A program made the position numbers and the translations under genes. A stretch of 47,084 nt of DNA, taken from contig JAAYQF010000047.1 in the NCBI GenBank assembly GCA_012519425.1, forward strand, positions 1 through 47,084, given 5' to 3'. The DNA is from Bacteroidales bacterium. Its GTDB lineage: Bacteria; Bacteroidota; Bacteroidia; Bacteroidales; Paludibacteraceae. Position 1 is the stretch's first letter, and each line of letters opens with the position of its first letter. This document shows, piece by piece, positions 34,289-41,678 of the stretch. Under the pieces are notes generated by a model. It saw nothing but the letters and a program-made list of their open reading frames with translations. It made no database searches and had not been told where the DNA came from.

Positions 34289-35002
34289 TTACAAGGAAAA
34301 ACTATACCCGGCACCCAAGATATATTTTCCGTAACCATCGTCATCATCAGGACTTGTATTGATGACTCCAAAAACTTCCACCGCATGCTGTTTTGATATC
34401 TTATATTTAAGAGACAGAATATATCTGAACTTATAGAAGTTATAATCATTCAAAGAAAAAAAGGTTTCAGCAGAAATGGCGGGCTTCCACGGACTTTTCG
34501 GAAGAGAAAAATCTACTTTCAATCTGTTCCGCCACGCCCAATCTGATTTGAATCTTCGATAATCATCTGTAGTAGCATCAGTCATACGATTTTTTCTATC
34601 CTTTAGGGTGTATTGAATCCTTTCACGAAGCGTAAAGGTAAAGTTGCCGATGTCTAAATCATAAGCAGTACCGGCAGTTAGCCTGTTTCTCAACTGATAG
34701 TTATTATACTCAGCATCTAAAGTGTTGTACAACTGATAACCCAGATATGCTTTCCAGTCTTTAGTTATTTTATAATCTGTAGCAACCCCTATGCTGGCAC
34801 GGTTAATCAGTCTTACGTAGCTAATGGTCCGTAGCTCCGCATCAGCTTCCACACTCCATTTTTTGTTGATTTTTTTGTCAACCGCCACATTGGCCCAAAC
34901 ACCAAATGAGTGTGCTTCTTGAGCATTCGACAGGGGAATTGAAATCGAAATAAAAAACAACAGGCTTACCAAAGCCTTTACATTCTTAACGGATGGCATC
35001 AT
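34289..35002 (-). CDS. DUF2490 family outer membrane beta-barrel
   Basis: The 237-residue protein has a signal peptide ending at SNAQ (about residue 28), followed by alternating strands with aromatic girdle residues typical of an outer membrane barrel (EADAELRTISYVRLINRASIGV, WKAYLGYQLYNTL, YRRFKSDWAWRNRLKVDFSL). It ends ILGAGYSFSL, close to the outer membrane signature. It fits DUF2490, whose function is unknown. It sits between DUF4956 (1 bp) and the beta-helix lipoprotein (14 bp). It could be the outer membrane channel or anchor of the cassette, by position only. Confidence 0.78.
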   Translation of the reverse strand: MMPSVKNVKALVSLLFFISISIPLSNAQEAHSFGVWANVAVDKKINKKWSVEADAELRTISYVRLINRASIGVATDYKITKDWKAYLGYQLYNTLDAEYNNYQLRNRLTAGTAYDLDIGNFTFTLRERIQYTLKDRKNRMTDATTDDYRRFKSDWAWRNRLKVDFSLPKSPWKPAISAETFFSLNDYNFYKFRYILSLKYKISKQHAVEVFGVINTSPDDDDGYGKYILGAGYSFSL

Positions 35003-35003
35003 A

Positions 35004-35732
35004 CTATTTCTCGTAATAATAATAAGTAATCATTGCTGTATCTCTCAGATAATCAATCTTCTGAATGGATATTCTATGAACGTTCAAACCGGTTCTTTCG
35101 CTTAAATCAGCAAGCAAAGCCTCTCGCTTTTCCGGTTTAATCATATCAACTTTTTCATACCTCATCTCATTCGAAGATTCTTTCTTCAATATAAGTCCTG
35201 TGTCTAAGATGAGTGTACTGAGAAATACAATACCGATGATTATCCCTAATTCACCAGGCTGTAACCTGATGGCACTTATCAAGCCCATTGCAATAAAAAT
35301 GAATAAATAGGTCATTTCTTTTGTATTGATGCTTGCCGTGCGATAACGAAGCATGGAGAATATGGCGAACAACCCGAAGGCCGCACCCATAGACATTTTT
35401 ACTTCATTTAAAACAAAAGTGAGCAGGAAAATCACTATGTTAAACATCAAAAATGTGAAAATTGTATCCATTTTCTTGTAGTTCGGATAATAAACCAACA
35501 AGATGATCAGAATAACACCTAACAAATTGATTCCCAAATTAATAAAGAAAGTGCTGTCAATTTGAATGGCACTCGAAATAATACCGGTTTCTTCCATTAA
35601 TTCTTCATCTACCAAGTCCTCCGTTTCTGAAACAGCTATCCGGGTAAAGGCGTGTACATTTGAATATCCTGTAAACAAAGATACCGAACCTAATAAAAGC
35701 ATAAACATCAAAGTAACAATTGATTTACGCAT
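35004..35732 (-). CDS. DUF4956 membrane protein of the VTC cassette
   Basis: From the ATG at 35732 the protein has a signal-like helix (IVTLMFMLLLGSVSLFTGY), a charged segment, four membrane helices (about residues 60-190) and a soluble tail. The motif FGLFAIFSMLRYRTASINTKEMTYLF identifies DUF4956, which regularly neighbours VTC-domain polyphosphate polymerases. Its start overlaps the end of the VTC gene, so the products are probably made together. An alternative start at 35756 adds eight residues. In yeast the VTC catalytic domain also works with membrane helices, so DUF4956 may be the membrane part of the bacterial machine; this is inference. Confidence 0.82.
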   Translation of the reverse strand: MRKSIVTLMFMLLLGSVSLFTGYSNVHAFTRIAVSETEDLVDEELMEETGIISSAIQIDSTFFINLGINLLGVILIILLVYYPNYKKMDTIFTFLMFNIVIFLLTFVLNEVKMSMGAAFGLFAIFSMLRYRTASINTKEMTYLFIFIAMGLISAIRLQPGELGIIIGIVFLSTLILDTGLILKKESSNEMRYEKVDMIKPEKREALLADLSERTGLNVHRISIQKIDYLRDTAMITYYYYEK

Positions 35733-36480
35733 GCGAAGAAAGAATTTTATTAACATTTCTAATTTTACTTTTAAAGTTGTTTGTTTTTATATTATCAACT
35801 GTACTGGCTATACCCAGACAATATTTGCTCAACGATGAAGAATGAATTTGCATATCATGCATGATGTGAGTAAAAGAGGAACCGCTTGATCTGTCTTGTT
35901 TAACTTCTGCAATGATCAAAGATGGTAGCTCCACTTTTTTTTCTTTCATTTTATAATTGAGACCAAAGTCAATGGTGATGCGTTCATTCATTTTTTTGCT
36001 TGCCAACGTAATTCTGTTGTAATTTACTTGAAGAGCCGGCTCCAATGAGTCAGCTTTGTATTTGGTTATTTTTTCCAACAGTTGTCCCGTCTCTCCTTCC
36101 AAAGACCACTTGTTATCAGGCAATTTCAATCTGCTCTTAATGGTTCTCCTTTTATTTGATTTGAATTTTATCTCAAAATAATGCAAGTCTGAATCTACAT
36201 ATGACCGAAAGCGAACTTTGTGTCGGTTTAACTTGCCATTGTGATGTAAAATATACATTTCATGATCAGGAGTATCGAAATAAGTTGTACTGTACCGGGA
36301 ATAACGATTTTCTGTAACCTCCAATATATAATAGTATTCCTTCGCCATGGAAAGCACATCCGGCAACTGTGAACTGTGAAACATATACTTACGATCCATT
36401 CTGTCCAACAATTTCACCTTAGCAAGCTCTTCCAGGTTAATAGATTCAAAACCCTTCAACAAATCTAAAACTTCACTCAA
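35725..36480 (-). CDS. VTC-domain polyphosphate polymerase-like protein
   Basis: The 251-residue protein is a stand-alone triphosphate-tunnel metalloenzyme of the VTC family, the domain that makes polyphosphate from ATP in yeast. Tunnel residues appear to be complete: K31 in DRKYMF, R90 and R92 in HKVRFRSY, K105 in FEIKFK, R156 in YNRITL, R167 in ERITID, E192 in AEVKQD and K219 in SKYCLG. It has no SPX domain and no membrane helix. It is the first gene of a four-gene cassette and overlaps DUF4956. Two TACCTTTG promoter boxes lie upstream. Activity is predicted, not shown. Confidence 0.88.
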   Translation of the reverse strand: MSEVLDLLKGFESINLEELAKVKLLDRMDRKYMFHSSQLPDVLSMAKEYYYILEVTENRYSRYSTTYFDTPDHEMYILHHNGKLNRHKVRFRSYVDSDLHYFEIKFKSNKRRTIKSRLKLPDNKWSLEGETGQLLEKITKYKADSLEPALQVNYNRITLASKKMNERITIDFGLNYKMKEKKVELPSLIIAEVKQDRSSGSSFTHIMHDMQIHSSSLSKYCLGIASTVDNIKTNNFKSKIRNVNKILSSHA

Positions 36481-36553
36481 AATAATATGATTTTTATGCT
36501 TTCGGTAAAAAGATTAATACTTCAGTGTTTATTACACGGTATTTTTAAAAACA

Positions 36554-36561
36554 CAAAGGTA
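36554..36561 (-). promoter_or_regulatory. Promoter -7 box for the VTC cassette (proximal)
   Basis: TACCTTTG on the minus strand, 74 bp upstream of the VTC gene, is an exact consensus match. It would give a leader of about 68 nt. Confidence 0.55.
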
Positions 36562-36625
36562 ATGAAAATCATTCTTTATTTACCCTAATAAATAGAATAT
36601 CTTACATCAAAACAACACTAATTAA

Positions 36626-36633
36626 CAAAGGTA
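36626..36633 (-). promoter_or_regulatory. Second promoter -7 box for the VTC cassette (distal)
   Basis: A second TACCTTTG on the minus strand, with TTTG 17 bp upstream (36654-36651). Two consensus boxes 72 bp apart suggest dual promoters for the cassette or one decoy. Confidence 0.45.
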
Positions 36634-36690
36634 TTCTGTTGTATTATAATCAAATTTGGACAATCAACCAAGTATTTTATAAAAATGTGC

Positions 36691-37698
36691 CTACGGATTT
36701 GAAAAATAATCCGAAAAACCATCGGAATAATACACTTCATAATTATTGTCCTTGCCTTCGGCGATCAGATAACAAGCTACATCGGGCAAGCGATTACAGA
36801 TGGCAAGGCTGCTGTCAACACCCAGCACCATAAAAGCCGTTGCATACGCATCAGCACGCATGGAGGAAGAGGAAATAACTGTTGCGCTCAATAAATTATG
36901 ATCAACCGGATAGCCTGTAATGGGATTGATGGTGTGGGCGTATTTTTTTCCATCCCGATAATAGTACTGACGATAATTGCCTGAAGTTGCCATGCCGCAA
37001 TCGGTCAACGATAGAATTGTTTGCAAGGGTCGCTGTTCCTCCAACAAAATTTCGTCGGGACGGTCAATGCCGATTTGCCATTTTTTTCCCTTGGGATTTA
37101 ATCCTCTACAGCTTATTTCACCGCCAATCTCAACCATAAAGTTTTTGCAACCCTCAGCCTCGAGCAACTCCCCAATGACATCAGCGGCTTGTCCTTTGGC
37201 AATGGCGCTGGCATCCAGCATGATACGAGAATCTGTTTTTACAATGCGCTGATTTTGCAAGCTTATTTTCTGAGATCCCACATAAGGAAGGATGGCTGCC
37301 ACATCCGGCGTTTCTTTTCTTTCTTTTTCACCAAAACCAAAGCCCCAGGCATTGACCAGAGGAGCAACAGTAATATCAAACGCACCGTGTGTGTGTTGCG
37401 AAACCCGTACGGCTTCAACATACATTTGCATAAAAAAATCATCCACCACCACATCTTCATTCCTATTAATTTTAGAAATGATGGATTGATCATTAAAAGC
37501 AGAGAGAGAAGCATCAAACTCCTGAAGTTTTGATTCTATCTCAGTCTGTAAATTTTTTCCTTCAGGATGCAAATAAGTGATGTGGTAGTAGGTACCGAAT
37601 GTTCTGCCGCCAATTTTAGTGTATTCGGGTGACTGTGAAGTGTTTGTCAAACAAGACGCTAAGAAAAAAACCGATAGAAAAATACAAATCTTATTCAT
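36691..37698 (-). CDS. apbE: FAD:protein FMN transferase ApbE (lipoprotein)
   Basis: ApbE attaches FMN covalently to threonines of proteins such as the Na+-NQR and Rnf subunits. The 335-residue protein has a lipoprotein signal FFLASC (Cys16), TFGTYYHITY, LDASAIAKGQAADVI, VEIGGEISCRG and the flavin and metal site MATSGNYRQYY followed by HTINPITGYPV and the C-terminal RADAYATAFMVLG. It is probably anchored to the membrane facing the periplasm. It is the last gene after pyrC (11 bp) in a run with the GT2 enzyme and the MBL hydrolase. No flavinylation target is in the window. Confidence 0.94.
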   Translation of the reverse strand: MNKICIFLSVFFLASCLTNTSQSPEYTKIGGRTFGTYYHITYLHPEGKNLQTEIESKLQEFDASLSAFNDQSIISKINRNEDVVVDDFFMQMYVEAVRVSQHTHGAFDITVAPLVNAWGFGFGEKERKETPDVAAILPYVGSQKISLQNQRIVKTDSRIMLDASAIAKGQAADVIGELLEAEGCKNFMVEIGGEISCRGLNPKGKKWQIGIDRPDEILLEEQRPLQTILSLTDCGMATSGNYRQYYYRDGKKYAHTINPITGYPVDHNLLSATVISSSSMRADAYATAFMVLGVDSSLAICNRLPDVACYLIAEGKDNNYEVYYSDGFSDYFSNP

Positions 37699-37709
37699 TA
37701 TTCATACTG

Positions 37710-39047
37710 CTAATCAAACATCAATCTTTTTCCACGAACATGGGTATACACAACACCCTGATCATAAACTAGTTGACCATTCACCCATGTTTTTGCGATG
37801 CTGTGACTGAAAGTTTGGCCTTCAAAAGGTGACCAGCCACATTTTGACAAAATAATATCAGGTGTCACTTTTAAAGATTGCTTAGGATTTACCAGGACTA
37901 AATCAGCATAAAAGCCTTCACGAATATATCCTCTTTGCCTGATTTTAAACAAGTCTGCCGGTGCATGACACATTTTCCTAACAACTTGTTCTTCCGTAAA
38001 ATAACCTTTTTTGGCCAGCTCCAACATGGCCGGCAAAGAAAACTGAACCAAAGGACCGCCCGAAGCTGCCTTTAAACAATTTCCTTCCTTTTCACTTAAC
38101 AAATGCGGCGCATGATCGGTAGCTACCACGTCTAATAAATCCCGATTCACCCCATCTATTAAAGCCAGTCTGTCCCGCCCGGTCTTCACAGCCGGATTCC
38201 ACTTAATGCGATTACCGTAGGCATCATAATCCTGATCCGAAAACCACAGATGATGCACGCATACCTCAGCTGTGATACGTTTTTCTCTCAAAGGCAGTTT
38301 ATTGCTGAACAAGTCAAGCTCGCGGGCTGTAGATATATGCAGCAAGTGTAGGCGCGTATTGTATTTTGAGGCCAGCTCTACTGCAAAAGAAGAAGATCGA
38401 TAACAGGCTTCCGCATCCCGTATGTAAGGATGATAATGTACAGGCAAATCTTCGCCATACCGGGCAATGTATTTGGCTTTGTTTGCTTGAATCACGCTTT
38501 CATCTTCACAATGTGTCGCAATCAACATGGGGATTTCAGCAAAAATTCCGGTCAGGGTCTTGATATCATCCACCAACATATTTCCGGTGGATGAACCCAT
38601 AAACACTTTTATACCACAAACCTCTGCCTGATTTACCTTCCGCAACTCATCCAAATTATCATTGGTGGCACCCATATAAAAAGAGTAGTTGGCTAAAGAT
38701 TTTGCTGCCCCCATTTTATATTTTTCTTCTAAAGCATCTATGGTGGTCGTTTGCGGAACGGTATTGGGCATATCCATAAAAGAGGTAACGCCACCGGCTA
38801 CGGCAGCCTGAGATTCTGTAAAAATATCCGCTTTATGCGTTAATCCGGGTTCCCTGAAATGCACCTGATCATCAATCACTCCCGGCAGCAACCATAATCC
38901 GTCAGCCTCAATCACCTCATTACATTGTAGGTCAATAGGTATATCTTTGCCTCGATAAATCTTGGAAATCTTTTCTCCATCTAACAAAACAGAGCCTAAA
39001 AAACGCTCGTTTTCGTTGAAGATTGTTGCATTTTTTATAAGCATCAT
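37710..39047 (-). CDS. pyrC: Dihydroorotase (class I type)
   Basis: Dihydroorotase closes carbamoyl aspartate to dihydroorotate in pyrimidine synthesis. The 445-residue amidohydrolase has the segments [51 protein letters not shown] and the catalytic Asp in VATDHAPH. The usual metal motif HxH reads QVH here, so Gln61 stands in for the first His, which may be a trait of this branch. Residues around GSSTGNML are also family typical. Two ATG codons begin the gene. It lies 16 bp downstream of the GT2 gene and 11 bp before apbE. Confidence 0.9.
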   Translation of the reverse strand: MMLIKNATIFNENERFLGSVLLDGEKISKIYRGKDIPIDLQCNEVIEADGLWLLPGVIDDQVHFREPGLTHKADIFTESQAAVAGGVTSFMDMPNTVPQTTTIDALEEKYKMGAAKSLANYSFYMGATNDNLDELRKVNQAEVCGIKVFMGSSTGNMLVDDIKTLTGIFAEIPMLIATHCEDESVIQANKAKYIARYGEDLPVHYHPYIRDAEACYRSSSFAVELASKYNTRLHLLHISTARELDLFSNKLPLREKRITAEVCVHHLWFSDQDYDAYGNRIKWNPAVKTGRDRLALIDGVNRDLLDVVATDHAPHLLSEKEGNCLKAASGGPLVQFSLPAMLELAKKGYFTEEQVVRKMCHAPADLFKIRQRGYIREGFYADLVLVNPKQSLKVTPDIILSKCGWSPFEGQTFSHSIAKTWVNGQLVYDQGVVYTHVRGKRLMFD

Positions 39048-39063
39048 CTGCTAATGATTGTTG

Positions 39064-39819
39064 TTACTTAAGCTCAGGATCTGCTTTGGGAGTTGGATAT
39101 TTACGGAACCAGCTTTCTATTTTAAGTTTGATAACTCCTAAGAAAGCCTCGTTGAATATACCACCGCTCATCTTAGAAACACCGGCCACCCGATTGATGA
39201 AAATGATGGGGACTTCTTTCAGTTTAAAGCCACATTTATAGGCGGTGAATTTCATCTCAACCTGAAAAGCATATCCTTTGAAACGGATTTTATCTAATTC
39301 AATGGTTTCCAACACTTTTCTTTTATAGCATTTGAACCCGGCAGTTGTATCGGCGACTTTCATTCCCAGTATAAAACGCACATATTTAGATGCGAAATAC
39401 GACATCAACACCCTGCCCATGGGCCAATTGACTACATTTACCCCACTGATATAGCGCGATCCGATGGCTAAGTCTGCTCCTTCTTTGGTGCATGCATCAT
39501 GTAATCTCACTAAGTCGGCAGGATTATGAGAAAAATCAGCATCCATTTCAAAGATATAGTCATAGTCACGTTCCAAAGCCCATTTAAAGCCTTTGATATA
39601 AGCTGTTCCGAGTCCTAATTTACCCGGTCTTTCCAACAAGTGCACAGTCTCCGGAAACTCCTGTTGCAGCTTTTTCACGATAGCTGCTGTTCCATCAGGT
39701 GAACCATCATCGATGACAAGTACTTCAAAAGCAATTTTCTGAGAAAATATAGCACGAATGATTTTTTCTATATTTTCCTTTTCGTTGTATGTCGGAATAA
39801 TTACGAGGTTTTTATCCAT
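39064..39819 (-). CDS. Polyprenol-phosphate mannosyltransferase-like GT2 glycosyltransferase
   Basis: The 251-residue enzyme has a GT2 GT-A fold: VIIPTYNEKENIEKI at residues 6-20, the nucleotide-binding LVIDDGSPDGTA near 34-45, GLGTAYIKGFKWAL and the metal-binding DADFSHNP. This matches dolichol/polyprenol monophosphate mannose synthases, which move mannose from GDP-mannose to a lipid carrier. No membrane helix domain is attached, so it would work at the inner face. It is followed by pyrC. Donor and acceptor are not proven, and other lipid-linked sugars are possible. Confidence 0.87.
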   Translation of the reverse strand: MDKNLVIIPTYNEKENIEKIIRAIFSQKIAFEVLVIDDGSPDGTAAIVKKLQQEFPETVHLLERPGKLGLGTAYIKGFKWALERDYDYIFEMDADFSHNPADLVRLHDACTKEGADLAIGSRYISGVNVVNWPMGRVLMSYFASKYVRFILGMKVADTTAGFKCYKRKVLETIELDKIRFKGYAFQVEMKFTAYKCGFKLKEVPIIFINRVAGVSKMSGGIFNEAFLGVIKLKIESWFRKYPTPKADPELK

Positions 39820-39921
39820 GATTTTATAGATTGCAGAATTATCATTAAAAATCTCAAAACAGCTTATTTTTACGAGTCCTTCAACTAAGTTTAAGACATC
39901 GCTTTATGAACTTTTTTATTG

Positions 39922-40728
39922 TTAACCAAACACGATCATCTCTGTCGGCGAATGTCTCTCCAAAGTGATGAGTTGTACATCTTCCCCCACCTTAATATTT
40001 TTACTTTCAAGATATGATTTTACAGTTGTATAAGCTACATCGGGATGATTATTCTCTTTGCTTAAATGACAAAGAAAAATATAATCCAAATGATTTTTGT
40101 AATTGTCGGCTAAAAATTCTCCGGCCTGGGTATTACTAAGATGCCCGGTATGCGACCGAATGCGTCTTTTCAGATCTGCCGGATAATCGCTGACAGACAA
40201 CAAATGCTCATCATAATTAGCTTCAAAGACCATATAATTGGCCGACTTTAAATGCATACGGGCTTCTTCACCAACATAACCCAAATCAGTGGCAATTGTA
40301 AATCTTTTTCCTTGGTATTCAATTGTATAGCCAACACTATCGCTTGCATCGTGTGACACAGGGAAAGCGGTTATTTTAAAAGCTCCGACTTTAACGGTTT
40401 CATTTTTTTCAATATAATGTCTCGAACCATTTAGTTTGGTCGTAACACAGTAAGATTGATTGATGCCTTCATGTGTTTTCCGGGTTGCATACACCGGCAC
40501 GTGGTGAATTTCGCCCAACGAACCAATGGCACGAATGTGGTCGGCGTGGTCATGTGTTACAAACACAGCCATTAATTTACTGACATCCAATCCGATTGCT
40601 TTTAAATTTCTCTTGATGGTTCTCACCCCTATTCCTGCGTCAATCAAAATGCCAGTACGGGCAGTGCCGATGTAATAACAATTTCCGCTACTTCCGCTGG
40701 CAAAGCTTTGAAACCGCAATTTATCCAT
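39922..40728 (-). CDS. Metallo-beta-lactamase fold hydrolase (YycJ/WalJ-like)
   Basis: The protein has the MBL signature VTHDHADHIRAIGSL near residue 60, preceded by SFASGSSGNCYYIG and ILIDAGIG, and the later metal ligands FPVSHDASDSVGY and TDLGYVG. This order fits the YycJ/WalJ group, some of which are 5'-3' exonucleases. The start chosen is ATG 40728 (MDKLRF), which has AAAGGAAA just upstream and gives about 268 residues; ATG 40743 would add five residues but lies very close to the predicted transcript start. It shares an upstream promoter region with tsaB, in divergent orientation. Confidence 0.88.
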   Translation of the reverse strand: MDKLRFQSFASGSSGNCYYIGTARTGILIDAGIGVRTIKRNLKAIGLDVSKLMAVFVTHDHADHIRAIGSLGEIHHVPVYATRKTHEGINQSYCVTTKLNGSRHYIEKNETVKVGAFKITAFPVSHDASDSVGYTIEYQGKRFTIATDLGYVGEEARMHLKSANYMVFEANYDEHLLSVSDYPADLKRRIRSHTGHLSNTQAGEFLADNYKNHLDYIFLCHLSKENNHPDVAYTTVKSYLESKNIKVGEDVQLITLERHSPTEMIVFG

Positions 40729-40761
40729 ATCATTTCCTTTCAAGAATCACTCAAATACATG

Positions 40762-40769
40762 CAAAGGTA
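40762..40769 (-). promoter_or_regulatory. Promoter -7 box for the MBL hydrolase gene
   Basis: TACCTTTG on the minus strand is an exact match. It puts the transcript start near 40756 and favours ATG 40728 as start codon. It is divergent from the tsaB box 22 bp away. Confidence 0.6.
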
Positions 40770-40791
40770 AAATTAATAAACTAATTTATCG

Positions 40792-40799
40792 TAAATTTG
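40792..40799 (+). promoter_or_regulatory. Promoter -7 box for tsaB
   Basis: TAAATTTG matches TAnnTTTG. It implies transcription from about 40804, so the in-frame TTG at 40797 cannot be the start of tsaB and GTG 40830 is preferred. No good -33 motif is seen. Confidence 0.5.
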
Positions 40800-40829
40800 C
40801 ACGACTTTATTAAAAAATATCCGGTAGCT

Positions 40830-41525
40830 GTGAATATTTTACATCTTGAAACTTCGACTCATGTGTGTTCCGTTGCTTTAAGTAAGGATGAAGTTTGTAT
40901 TTTCAGCAAATCAAATGCTGAAGGTATGAATCATGCCTCCATGCTGAGCCCGTTTATTCAAGAGGCATTGCAACATTTAAAGTCTATGGGAGAAACCTTG
41001 GATGCCGTAGCAGTAAGCAGCGGACCGGGTTCCTACACCGGCTTGCGCATCGGAGTTTCAACTGCCAAAGGATTGTGTTACGGTTTGGATATTCCACTCA
41101 TCAGTGTCAGCACATTGGAAATAATGACGATAGGTGCAAAAAAACAATACTCTGATAATCAAGATTGTTTATGGGTACCCATGATTGATGCGAGGCGTAT
41201 GGAAGTTTACGATGCAGTTTACGATCAAGCGGGTACAATTATCAGAGCCGCAGCAGCTACCATAGTGAATGAGAACACTTATCGCAATTTACCGGCAAAT
41301 ACTCCCATCTATTTCTTTGGAAATGGAGCAGCAAAATGTAAATCCGTCATCAATTTACAAAATGCGCACTTCATAGAAGACATCCATCCTTTAGCCGAAA
41401 ACATGATTGAACCGGCCGTTCAGAAATACAAGCAAGGCCTATTTGAAGATGTAGCTTACTTCGAACCCCTCTATCTAAAGGAGTTTCAGACAACCGTACC
41501 GAAAAAGGGGATGAAGCGGGTGTGA
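40830..41525 (+). CDS. tsaB: tRNA threonylcarbamoyladenosine biosynthesis protein TsaB
   Basis: TsaB is the inactive partner of TsaD in the complex that puts the t6A modification on tRNAs reading ANN codons. The protein begins NILHLETSTHVCSVALS and has SSGPGSYTGLRIGVSTAKGLCYGL, both typical. From GTG 40830 it is 231 residues, the usual length; a longer TTG start at 40797 falls inside the promoter. The C-terminus (FQTTVPKKGMKRV) runs to the edge of a G-rich repeat. It is separated from gcvP by that repeat and a promoter. Confidence 0.92.
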   Translation: MNILHLETSTHVCSVALSKDEVCIFSKSNAEGMNHASMLSPFIQEALQHLKSMGETLDAVAVSSGPGSYTGLRIGVSTAKGLCYGLDIPLISVSTLEIMTIGAKKQYSDNQDCLWVPMIDARRMEVYDAVYDQAGTIIRAAAATIVNENTYRNLPANTPIYFFGNGAAKCKSVINLQNAHFIEDIHPLAENMIEPAVQKYKQGLFEDVAYFEPLYLKEFQTTVPKKGMKRV

Positions 41526-41629
41526 CGGGGTTGCGAGGTACGAGGTGCGAGTTCTGGGGTCATGCTGCGGCATGCAAACCGACCTCGTCCGGTGAGCCGA
41601 AAAATAAGTAAGAACAGCGTTAATAATCG
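41518..41629 (+). repeat. Dispersed repeat copy 3 after tsaB
   Basis: A G-rich tract (41518-41580, with GCGAGGTACGAGGTGCGAG) is followed by the 49-nt module at 41581-41629 (GGTGAGCCGAAAAATAAG core), which has 43 of 49 bases in common with copy 1 at 21364-21412. As in the other copies, it starts at the stop codon of the upstream gene and points in the same direction. Confidence 0.8.
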
Positions 41630-41641
41630 AAAATAATAACC

Positions 41642-41649
41642 TAAATTTG
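41642..41649 (+). promoter_or_regulatory. Promoter -7 box for gcvP
   Basis: TAAATTTG, an exact TAnnTTTG match, 29 bp upstream of ATG 41679. Predicted transcription from about 41655 excludes ATG 41652 as start codon. Confidence 0.55.
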
Positions 41650-41678
41650 CAATGCAAAACAGAAAACACCATATCCAT

